Shown here piece after piece: positions 1 through 11,700 of a DNA stretch of 48,343 bases. The DNA is from an uncultured Chromatiaceae bacterium. Its GTDB lineage: Bacteria > Pseudomonadota > Gammaproteobacteria > Tenderiales > Tenderiaceae. The stretch covers positions 1 through 48,343 of the forward strand of contig CAMYNQ010000007.1 in the NCBI GenBank assembly GCA_947259785.1, read 5' to 3'. Positions within the stretch are counted from its first letter, which is position 1, and each line of letters starts with the position of its first letter. The position numbers and the translations under genes are program-made. The notes under the pieces are model-generated. The model ran no database searches. It worked only from the letters and a program-made list of their open reading frames with translations, and was not told where the DNA came from.

Positions 1-3000
1 ACAATTAATTGGAAGGCACGTGATAATCAATCGGATAATGTCACCCTTAATAACTTCCAGTATTCCGATGATGGTGGGGCCACATGGTACACGCCGAATA
101 ACGGTGATGCTTCCGCTGCTCTATCAGCCAACTGGGATGACAATGGTGGCGGTGGTTGGAGTAGTGCTTTCACCTTTGCTGCGGCTGCAGCACATAGCTT
201 TACCTTTAATACTCAACACGTTGATGTTGCTGCGGTGCAATCGCTCGACAATGTTGATCAATCAGATATTCAGATTCGCTTCAGCGTTAACGACGGCAGT
301 GTTGACTCAGATAACCCGGCGACCTCACAGCGCGTGCGTGTTGATAATCTTTCACCAAACAGCACCATTGTCTCCGGCACCTATAACTCTGACACTGATA
401 CGCTGGTTATAAGTGGCACCAACTTTACATCTATTGCGCCAGCGACTACCGACATTAAGAGTTATGTCGACTGGAGCAAGTTTGTCTGGGACGTTAACGC
501 GGATGACGCAGTTACGGCCAACATCAGCTTCGTGCTTGGCGGTGTCAGTAGTCTGACCATCACCAATGCCACTACCTTGACACTGGTGTTTAGCGGCGCC
601 AAGGCCGCTGCGATTGAAACCACCGCCGACTTCGGTACGGTCGGTGGCGCGGATACGCTGGATGTTGCCGCGGGCTTTAGTATCGATGCCTTTGGTAATG
701 CCGCCACCACGGATAGCGTGAGTGATGGGCCGTTGGCATTAACCAACACACCACCGGTTGGCGGTTTTACTGTGGATGACGTGATTCCGGCTGGCCAGAT
801 CAATCAGGCCAGCGATGGCAGTGGTGTAATAACTATCAACTGGAAGGCGCGCGATACCGAGTCAGACAACGTCACCATCAATACTTTCCAGTACTCTGAT
901 GACGGTGGCAGTACTTGGTATACGCCGAATAATGGCGATACTTCCGCTGCACTGTCGGCCAACTGGGATGACAATGGTGGCGGTGGTTGGAGTAGTGCTC
1001 CCACTTTTGCTGCGACGACTGGGCATAGTTTTACCTTTAACACCCAGCACGGCGACGTTACAGCGGTGCAATCGCTCGACAACGTCGATCAATCGGATAT
1101 TCAGATACGTTTCACAGTTAACGATGGCAGTGTTGACTCCGCTAATCCGGCAACTTCGGAGAACGTGCGGGTCGATAATCTCTCGCCCACCAATACGATA
1201 GTTTCAGGCGCCTATAACTCTGATATCGATACACTGGTCATAACAGGCATCAACTTCACCTCCATAGCGTCTGCAACAACAGATATTAAATCCTTTGTCG
1301 ACTGGAGCAAGTTTGTCTGGGACGTTAACGCTGATGATGCCGTTACGGCCAACATTAGTTTTGTCCTCGGTGACATAAGTAGTCTCACAGTCACCAATGC
1401 CACTACCTTGGCGCTGGTATTTACCGGTGCCAAGGCCGCCGCGATTGAAGCCACTGCCGGTTACGGTGCGGCAGGTGGCGCAGATGCATTAGATATCACA
1501 GCCGGTTTCAGTATCGATGCCTTTGGCAATGTCGCCACCACCGATGCTGTCAGCGATGCCTCGTTAGATCTTGCTGCGCCAGTCGGTGGTTACACCACCG
1601 ATGATGTGATACCGGCCAGTCAGATCAGCCAGGCCACGGATGGCAGTGGCATCATCACAATTAACTGGAAGGCGCGCGATAACCAGTCGGACGGTGTCAC
1701 GCTCAATAGCTTCCAGTACTCCGATGATGGCGGGGCCAGCTGGTACACACCCAATAACGGAGATGCTACCGCTGCACTGTCGGGCAACTGGGATGACAAT
1801 GGTGGCGCTGGATGGTCAACTGCCACTACCTTTGCTGCGGCGACTGCGCACAGTTTTAGCTTTAACAGCCAACACGCCGATGTCACCGCGGTGCAGTCGC
1901 TCGACAATACCGATCAATCGGATATCCAGATTCGCTTCATTGTTAATGATGGTAGTGCTGACTCTGCTAATCCAGCAAGCTCCGAAAGCGTGCAGGTCGA
2001 TAACCTCAATCCGAATGATACGATTGTCTCTGCTGCCTACGATGCCGGTATCGACGCCCTTGTTATTACCGGCACCAATTTCACTTCCATCGCACCTGCA
2101 ACAACAGATATTAAATCCTTTGTCGACTGGACTAAGTTTGCCTGGGACATCAACGGCGATGATGCGGCCACGGCCAATATCACCTTCGTGCTTGGCGATG
2201 TCAGCAGTCTGACTGTTACCAATACCACCACCTTGACCTTGGTGTTTAGCGGTGCCAAGGCCACGGTGATTGAAGCCAGCGCCGGCTACGGCGCTGCGGG
2301 TGGAGCTGACACACTCGATGTCACGGCCGGTTTTAGTATTGACGCGTTTGGCAATGCTGCTGTCAGCGACGTTTTAAGTAACGGCGCAATACTACTCAAT
2401 GGTGCCCCGTTGGCTGGTTACACGGTTGACGACGTGATCCCTGCTGGACAGGTCGCACAAGCCACCGATGGTAGTGGCACACTCACAATCAACTGGAAGG
2501 CGCGTGATATCGATTTGGATAATGTCAGCCTCAATACCTTTCAGTATTCGGATGATGGTGGGGCCACATGGTACACGCCTAATAACGGCGATACTTCCGC
2601 TGCACTGTCGGCCAACTGGGATGATAACGGCGGTGGCGGTTGGTCGACTGCCGCCACCTTTGCCGCCGCGACTGCGCACAGTTTTACCTTTAACACCCAA
2701 CACGCCGATGTTGCAGCGGCGCAGTCGCTCGGCAACGTCGATCAATCGGATATCCAGATTCGCTTCACCGTTAATGATGGCAGCGTTGATTCGGTCAATC
2801 CGGCGACCTCTGAAAGTGTGCGGGTCGATAACCTCGCCCCGAACGATACGATAGTATCGAGTGCCTATAACCCCATTAGCAACACGCTGGTGCTGACGGG
2901 CACTAATTTCACCTCTATCGCACCGGCATTGACGGATATTAAATCTTTCGTCGATTGGAGCAAGTTGGTCTGGGACATCAACGCTGACGATGCCGTCACG

Positions 3001-5712
3001 GCCAACATCACTTTTGTGCTCGGCGATGTCAGCAGTCTGACTGTTACTAATGCCACCACCTTGACCTTGGTGTTTAGCGGTGCCAAAGCCACGACGATTG
3101 AAGCCACCGCCGGCTACGGCGCTGCGGGTGGGGCTGACACGCTTGATGTTACGGCCGGTTTTAGCATTGATGCGTTTGGCAATGTCGCTGCCACCGACGG
3201 CGTAAGTGATGGCGCATTACAAATCAATAGCGCCCCAGTGGGGGGCTTCAGCGTGGATGATGTAATACCGGTCGGTCAGATTAACCAGGCCACGGATGGT
3301 AGTGGTGTGATCACCATTAACTGGAAAGCGCGCGACGATCAAAGTGATAACGTAGGCTTGCACAGCTTTCAGTATTCCGATGATGGCGGCACTACCTGGC
3401 ACACACCCAACAACGGTGATGTTTCTGGCGCACTGACGCCCAATTGGAATGATAATGGTGGCGGCGGCTGGTCAACCGCGACCACCTTCGGCGTGGCAAC
3501 TGTGCATAGTTTTAGCTTTAGCACTCAACACACTGATGTCACGGCGGTGCAATCACTCGATAACGTCGATCAATCGGATTTCCAGATTCGTTTTACTGTC
3601 AATGATGGCAGCATTGATTCTACCAACCCGGCAACCTCGGCGAGTGTGCGTGTCGATAACCTCGCGCCCGATGATACGATTGTTTCGGGTGTCTACAATG
3701 CTGATGCCGACACGCTGGTTATTTCCGGCACAAACTTCACCTCTATTGCCCCGGCCACTTCCGACATAAAAGGTGATGTCGATTGGAGCAAGTTGATCTG
3801 GGATATCAATGCTGATAATGCTGCCACGCCCAATATTAGTTTTGTCCTTGCTGAAGTCACCAGTCTAACCGTCACCAATGCCACCACCTTGACCCTGGTG
3901 GTTGCCGCTGCCAAGGCCACGGCAATAGAAGCCACCGCCGGCTACGGTGCGGCGGGGGGTGCCGACACCCTGGATGTCGCCGCAGGTTTCAGTATCGATG
4001 CGTTTGGCAATGTTGCCACTACGGACGGTGTGAGTGATGGGCCGTTGTCAATCAATAACACCCCACCTGTCGGCGGTTATAGCGTGGATGACATGATTCC
4101 AGCCGGTCAGATCAGCCAGTCCAGTGATGGCAGTGGTGTGATCACCATCAACTGGAAGGCATATGATAACGAGCTGGACAATGTTGCCCTGAATACCTTC
4201 CAGTACTCCGATGATGGCGGAGCAACTTGGTACACGCCCAATAACGGTGATTCTTCCGGCGGATTATCAACCAATTGGGATGATAACGGCGGTGGCGGCT
4301 GGAGCACTGCCGCGACATTCGGCGCGGCAACTGCGCACAGTTTTACGTTTAACACCCAACATGCCGATGTTGCGGCAGTGCAGTCTCTAGACAACGTTGA
4401 TCAATCTGGTATCCAGATTCGCTTTACGGTCAATGACGGCACGATCGATTCCACCAACCCGGTGACCTCTGCGAGTGTGCGGGTAGATAACCTCGACCCG
4501 AACGATACGATAGTATCGGGTGCCTATAACCCTACTAGCAACACGCTGGTGATTACTGGCACCAACTTCACTTCTATTGCTCCAGCCGCATCTGACATTA
4601 AGGCGTTTGTCGACTGGAGCAAGTTTGTCTGGGATATCAATGGTGATGATGCGACCACAGCTGATATCAACTTCGTCTTTGGTGATATCAGTAGTCTGGC
4701 TGTCACCAACGCCACTACTTTAACGTTGGTATTTACTGGCGCCAAGGCGGCGGCGATTGAATCCAGTGTTGGTTATGGTGCGGCTGGGGGTGCGGATGCC
4801 CTGGATATCAACGCTGGATTTAGTATTGATGCGTTTGGTAATGTCGCCACTATCGACGGCGTCAGCAATGCCCCGCTAAATCTTGCCGCACCGGTCGGCG
4901 GCTTCACTGTCGATAACGTAATTCCAGCCGCCCAGATCTTACAGGCCACTGATGGCAGCGGCATCATCACTATCAACTGGAAGGCACGCGACGATCAAAG
5001 TGATAACATAAGTTTGCATACCTTCCAGTATTCCGATGATGGCGGGGCCACATGGTACACACCCAATAACGGTGATACTTCTGGTGCACTGTCAGATAAC
5101 TGGGATGACAATGGAGGCAGCAGTTGGAGTAGTGCCACCACCTTTGCTGCTGCGACTGCCCACAGTTTCAGCTTTAACACCCAGCACGCCGACGTTACAG
5201 CAGTGCAGTCGCTCGATAATATTGATCAAAGCGATATCCAGATTCGCTTCACCGTTAACGATGGCAGTGTTGACTCGGTTAACCCGGCGACTTCCGCGAG
5301 TGTGAGTGTCGATAACCTTGATCCAAGCAATACGATCGTTTCAAGTATCTATAACGACGCCACTGATACATTGGTCATTACCGGTACAAATTTCACCTCC
5401 ATTGCCCCGGCTACGACCGATATCAAAAGTTATGTCGACTGGACCAAGTTGGTTTGGGATATCAACAGTGATGATGTGGTTAGCGCTGATATTACTTTTG
5501 CGGCTGGTGATGTTGCCAGTCTCACTGTCACGAATGACACAAGCTTAACCTTGGTCTTTACAGCTGCTAAAGGCACGGCAATCGAAACCAACGCTGACTT
5601 CGGTGCTGCGGGTGGTGCAGACTCGTTTGATATCACGGCCGGGTTTTCGGTAGATGCCGTTGGTAATGCATCCAGCAGCGACGGTGCGAATAATGGGTTA
5701 TTGATCGCCAAT
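1..5712 (+). repeat. Seven tandem coding repeats of about 276 codons
   Basis: The anchor motif TINWKARD recurs at 1, 832, 1657, 2485, 3313, 4144 and 4969, giving periods of 831, 825, 828, 828, 831 and 825 bases. Each unit carries a first half with QYSDDGGATWYTPNNGD and NWDDNGGGGW (fibronectin- or Ig-like) and a second half with TLVITGTNFTSI, DWSKFVWDIN and AGFSIDAFGNV (IPT/TIG-like). Units differ at many silent positions, so this is an old array rather than a very recent expansion. The first unit is cut by the window start, so the total copy number is unknown. Confidence 0.95.
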
Positions 5713-8700
5713 ACGTCCGTTTCAGGAACTGTTTATAGCGATGATAATGAAGTCACTCCACTCATCGGTGAAACTGTGCGCTTGTTAATCAATGGTGTCG
5801 ACAGCGGATTGACTGATACTACTGATGCAAGTGGGAGCTATAGAATTGAAACCACTCCCAGTCCGGGGGATCTGCTACTGGTTTATCTTGATAGTGGCGG
5901 CGGGAACCAAGGAACGGTGGTGACAATCTCTAATGGTCTAAGTTTTTCCGGTGCAAACACGTATCAGAATCACCTTGTCGTCCGGCACGACAACGCCGGA
6001 ATCATGAGCAATACAATTCTGAACAGCGCGACGAATGGCGATGCCGATATTCAGTATGCCGTAGTGCTCGATAATCTTACTGTTACCGGAGCACATGAAC
6101 TCTTTATTCCCAGTGGTCACAGTTTTATTCCTGGCGGTGATGTCATTACCCCAAGCATGGAAAGCTGGGGCAGCTTCGAAGGTGGCGCAAATGCGCTTGA
6201 TATCAACGGTGACCTAAGTGTTGCTGCTGGAAATTTCACTTCCACCAGCGCGATGATGACCATTCAGGGTAATTATGCCTTGAGCGGAGGTGCGTTCAAT
6301 CACAATAGCGGCACCGTGGTCTTCGATGGCGGAAATCAAACGTTGACGGGATCAACTACATTTAACAACCTTACTAAGACCGATTCGGTTGATGATGGCA
6401 GCGATGTCATACTGACATTTGATAGCAACGCAACACAGACTATTCTGGGTGCGTTGACGCTGGACGGTTTCGATGATGATGACCGAATCAATCTTGTCTC
6501 GAACAACCCTGCTAACCAGTGGCGTATCAATCTTGCTTCGACAGCAACCAAAGCCATCGATTTTGTAGACGTCGTGGACTCGGATGCATCAGGTTCCGAT
6601 GCTGCTCAGATCCCGATTAATCCTGCGGACTCCGTAAATAGTGGCAATAACGTACAGTGGTTCAGTGGCGCCGTCAGTTCGGTAATGGCTGAAGTCGATC
6701 GGGTCAGTATTCCGGTCAGTTCAGTCGCTTACGACTTTAACTACGATGTCTTGCCGACCATTAGTGCTGATGACACCGGTGTTAATTCGATTGCGATAAC
6801 AGCACCGGCCGGTTTTACTAATCTGGCGGTTAATACTATATACGTTGGTGGTAGCGAACAGGCGGAAAATTGTCCTACACCGGGCTCAGGTGAATATTGT
6901 GCCGCAATTTCCGGCCAGGTCATGACCATGACGCTTGGCAGCAAAGTCGCGGCGACAGGTACCAATGTCAGGATTCATTTCACGGCCGATGCACCGGATG
7001 CGGTTGGTAGTAGCGATTTCACCGCCATGGTGGATGATACCGATACCGTGCAGGCAAACGCCCAGACGGCAGCTGTTGGTGATGCCGATGGTGATGGTGG
7101 CGATGCAAATAGCCAGACGGTGAAGGTCATTGAATTTAATGGATTAAGTAATTCAACGTTTGTCGCTGAACCGCTTATCGTCACTGCAGATGGTGTTGCC
7201 ACCAGCACCCTGACAGCGACCTTGCTAGACAACAGCAGTATGGTAGTACCCGGAAAAAACGTCACATTTTCGTCAGGCCGAGGTGCCTTCGATGTTGTCA
7301 CGCCCCCCGCAGTCTTGTCTGATGTGAATGGTGTAGCCGCTGGCTCAATTAGCTCTACGACGCCTGGGGTAGTCACTATCACGGCCACTGATACTACAGA
7401 TGGGATGACGTTGAGCGAACAAGCGAAAGTTTATTTTACCCGTGGTTTGGTTTTGGACCTGACGAAAACGGCTAACAAAGAAGAAGTGGTTGTGGGTGAC
7501 GTTATCACGTATCAAATCGAGATCAAGAACACCACGAATAACGATGTCGATCTTGTCACGCTTGAAGACAGCATTCCGTCTAACTTTAAATACATCAAGG
7601 GCAGCGCGCGAATCGATGGTGTGCCGTTACCGGACCCCAGTGGCAAGCGGCCGCTGTTGTTTGATATCGGCACAGTGCCCGCCCTGGGTGATACGAATGG
7701 AAACGGTGAGGCTGATCCGCAAGAGCAAGGATACCTGTTGCTGAGTTATCAGTTAGTTGTCGGTGCAGGTGCAACGCCGGGAGAATATTATGTCAATACG
7801 GCGTATGCCAGGGATGTCTGTGACGTCTGTGTAATATCGAATACAGTCAGCGAGAGCGTCGAGGTGGTGCTGGATCCATTCTTCGATCTAGGCACTATTA
7901 TCGGTAAAGTATTTGACGACAAAAATGAGGATGGCTGGCAGGACCATGGCGAAGCAGGTATTGCCGGTGCCATGGTGGTACTTGATGATGGTACCTATAT
8001 ACTCACCGATAGCCATGGCCGCTATCATTTCCCGGCGGTAAGGCCGGGGCAGAGATTGCTCAAGATTAATGGCCAGAGCCTGCCGTCCGGAACACGATTT
8101 ACCACACCTATTACGCAAGTTGTATCGGTTACACCCGGTCTGCTGGTCAAGGCCAATTTCGGCGCGCGACATTCGGTCGAATTAAAAAAAATCGGACACG
8201 AGGGTGAGTCGAGCGTCAATGTTGAGCGTAAAGAGCTTAATGAATCGACCGTCGATGTCTATGGCAGCGTCGCCATGCAAAATTTATTCGTCAATGGCAC
8301 GGAGATTCTTGTGTCCAAGGCTGATGTAAATATGTATACGAGCAGCACTGGACAAGATATTTTATACTTTAGTGACGGATTACCGAATGACGTCATTGGC
8401 TTCAACATGACAACAAATCGAAGCCCGAGCGCAATAAAGAACTGGCAATTGAAAATATTGACACCCGAGGGTGAAGTTCTGCGAAGTTTTAAAGCAGACG
8501 GCAGCTTGCCACCGGCCATCGCGTGGGACGGGCGTACTCAAGATAACAAACCTGTAGAAAGCGGCAGGGTGTATGACTATCAACTTGCTGTTGAGTTCTG
8601 GGATGGGAACCGTGCCGCCAGTCCACGTCGTTTATTCCATGTGAATGAGCAATCTGAATTGTATCTGGACATGAGTTTGACTGGCGATGTTTTTGAGCCA

Positions 8701-11700
8701 GGTGGTGTCACTCTGTCAACGACTGCGAAAGATTCTCTGAAAAATGTTGCCAATGCATTACGAAAGTATCCCGACGGTAAAATATTTATCAATGGCCATA
8801 CCGACACAATCGGCAGCAGCGAAAGCAACCTGGCTTTATCCAAGGCTCGCGCTGAAGCTGCGACCAGGTATCTTGTCGATATTGAAAATATTCCAAGGCC
8901 GCGTTTAGAGGTGCGTGGTTTTGGTGAAACACAACCCGTCGCAGGCAATGCTACCCCTGAGCAACGCGGCCTTAACCGACGTATTGAAATTTACGGTGAC
9001 ATCAGCAAGCGGGCGCTGGCCAAATCTTATCGACGCTTTAATACAGAACCAATATTGAGTATTAACGGTGAAAAGATTGAGGCCTTGAATTATTACACTT
9101 TTCGAGAGACCAGGGTTCTGTCCGAGGCAGAGAATCTTGCTATTGTGATGAAAGGCCGCTTCGGTCGTTCATCACTGACTCACCTCTATGCACCTAAACT
9201 GCAATTGCCAAACCAGGGCGAAGGTGAAAATTACCGTATTGTTTTTCCACCCAAAGGGGATCAAAACTCTGGCGTTGCCGTTAGCGAATATTATTTCGAA
9301 GGCACGACAGTGCGGGGTAGTGTTATCGAATTTGATGGCGAAAACGTACGGGTTGCAGAAGACGGTTCTTTCCGGCACAGAATCAGGCTCAAGGCTGGAA
9401 AATCGACCCATAACCTAATCGTGACTGCGGCATCTGGCTATACGCGGTTTTCATCATTTGAGCTGACTGCTGTAGATCATGACGAAGCTGGCCGACCCTT
9501 GTATCTGGTCGATCCGGTCCCATTCCTTGAGCTCGATGTGCCTCAAGAGAGTGCTCGTGTGAACAGAAAACTCTATACTGTTTCAGGTAAGACAAATCCA
9601 AAAAATGCAATTTTTGTGGGCGATGTAGAGATAGATGTCGAGGCAGACGGGAGTTTTTCTCATGCAGTGAGTCTTGATGGCGGCCACAACCTGATTTCAG
9701 TACGGGCTGTTAATCCTGAAGGGTTTGAAGGCAGCGTAGAGCACGGTGTTGAAGCTGGAAATACTGACCTTTTCTTCATGGCGTTTGCCAATGGCAAAGT
9801 TGGGCAACTTAAAGGAAAAGGTTACCTTGAAGGTGCTGGCATGCAGGAGGACAAGAAATACTATAACGAAGGGCGAGTGGCGTATTACCTCAAGGGTCGA
9901 GTAAAAGGCAAATACCTGATCACCTCAGCCTTTGATAGCGGCACCCAGGAAGTCAACAAGCTGTTTGATGGATTGGACGAAAAGGATAATTCAAAACTGT
10001 TCACCAATCTCGATCCGGATAAACTCTATCCCGTATACGGTGACTCAAGTACGTTGGTCAACGATATCGAAAGCCAGGGCAAATTTTATCTCGCAGTTGA
10101 GAGCGACGAATTCAATGCCGTAGTTGGTAATTATGCTGTTGATTTCAATGACACCGAGCTGGCCAGTTATCAACGCACACTCTACGGTGCCCGCGCCAGT
10201 TATCAATCGCTTGCCAGCACAATGAGCGGACGGGCCGATAACAAGGTGATCGTGTTTGGCGCACAAGTGGAACAAGGACCAATACACGATGAACTACATG
10301 CCACTGGCGGCTCGCTCTATTATCTCAGTCATAGCGACATTATTGAGGGTAGCGAACAAGTCACCGTTGTGGTCAGAGACAAGGATACTGGTCTGACGCT
10401 GAGCCGGACTATTTTGCAACGCGATATCGATTACCGTATCTATTATGATCAAGGACGTTTGATAAGCACCGACCCTATCTCCGGTGTTGTTGAAGACAAG
10501 TCGTTGTTTGACAGTTCAATCCTGTCGGGCAATCCGGTATCCCTTGAAGTGAATTATGAAGCGGAACTAAATAGTTTTGAGAAAAAAGTCTTAGGTGCTC
10601 GCGTTAGCAAGACGCTGAGCAAAAAAATTGCCGTTGGCGCTACCCAGATTAATGATGAGCTGAGCAACGGTGAGTATGAGCTTTCGGCTATCGACGCAGA
10701 AATGCGTATCGGCCGGGCTGTACGATTATTGGCTGAGATGGCGGAAAGCCGTGGTATCAACAGCCAGACCTATCTCAGTTTGGACGGTGGCCTGAGCTTC
10801 AATAATGTTACGCCGGTTGGTGAGCTCAACGGCAATGCCTGGAAGGCAGCCATGGAGCTGGACGTAGGTGAACTGTTTGGTGATCCGGGCAGGATGTTTG
10901 TTGACGCCTACCTCAAACGGCTCAGTAATGGTTTTCTCTCCATGGGTAACTCCCCCGAACCAGGCACGCGCAAGGCCGGGGTCAACATGCTTTATTCCCT
11001 CAGTAGTCAGAGTAAGCTGATGGCTAGTTACACCACCGAAGAAAGCGATGCGGATATAAGTAATCCGGCAGCGATTTCTCAAACCGAAAGTCTATCATTA
11101 CAATGGCGTTACGATGCCGACCGTTGGGGGGTGACCACTGAATATTATGGACGTGACAGCAAAGATGCCAGTGGCAATGAACTGGAGAGTAATCAATATG
11201 CAACGGCTCAAGCGCGTTATCAGCTTACTGAAAAAGTGAGCACTCATCTTGAACGTCAACAGACCATTAATGGCACCGAGAACGATCAGACGACTTTGGG
11301 TGCTGGCTATCATGCCACTAAGACCATCAAAATTGCTGGTGCCGTGGCGCAAGGGTCACAGGGCAAGGCCGCCAAGGCGGGTATCCAGTGGTTGTTTGGT
11401 GGCGGCAAGCTTTATCTGGATGAACGTTTGACGCAGAATACTATTGGTCAGTCCAGCCTAAGTACCGTTGTCGGTGGTGAAAGCCAGTTGGGTAGCAATA
11501 CCAGGGTTTACAACGAATATCAGATTGAAAATGCCGATGCTGGTGATAAGCAGGTTTCATTATTAGGTGCCGACCGTTTCTGGCAGCTGCAAAAAGGTTT
11601 ACTGTTTACGCTAGCAGGAGAACATAGCATTATCAATGGCCATCTCAGCGACAAAGAACGTTACACCCTCTCCACTAGCCTAAGCTATAAAGGCCAGTCA

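Noticed and set aside
462-5711. Many long antisense and alternate-frame open frames across the repeat array
   Set aside because: They recur at the repeat period and are mirror products of the coding array, with no start signals of their own.
1-5712. CRISPR-like or non-coding tandem array
   Set aside because: The period is about 828 bases, always a multiple of three, and the frame is open throughout, so it is a coding repeat.
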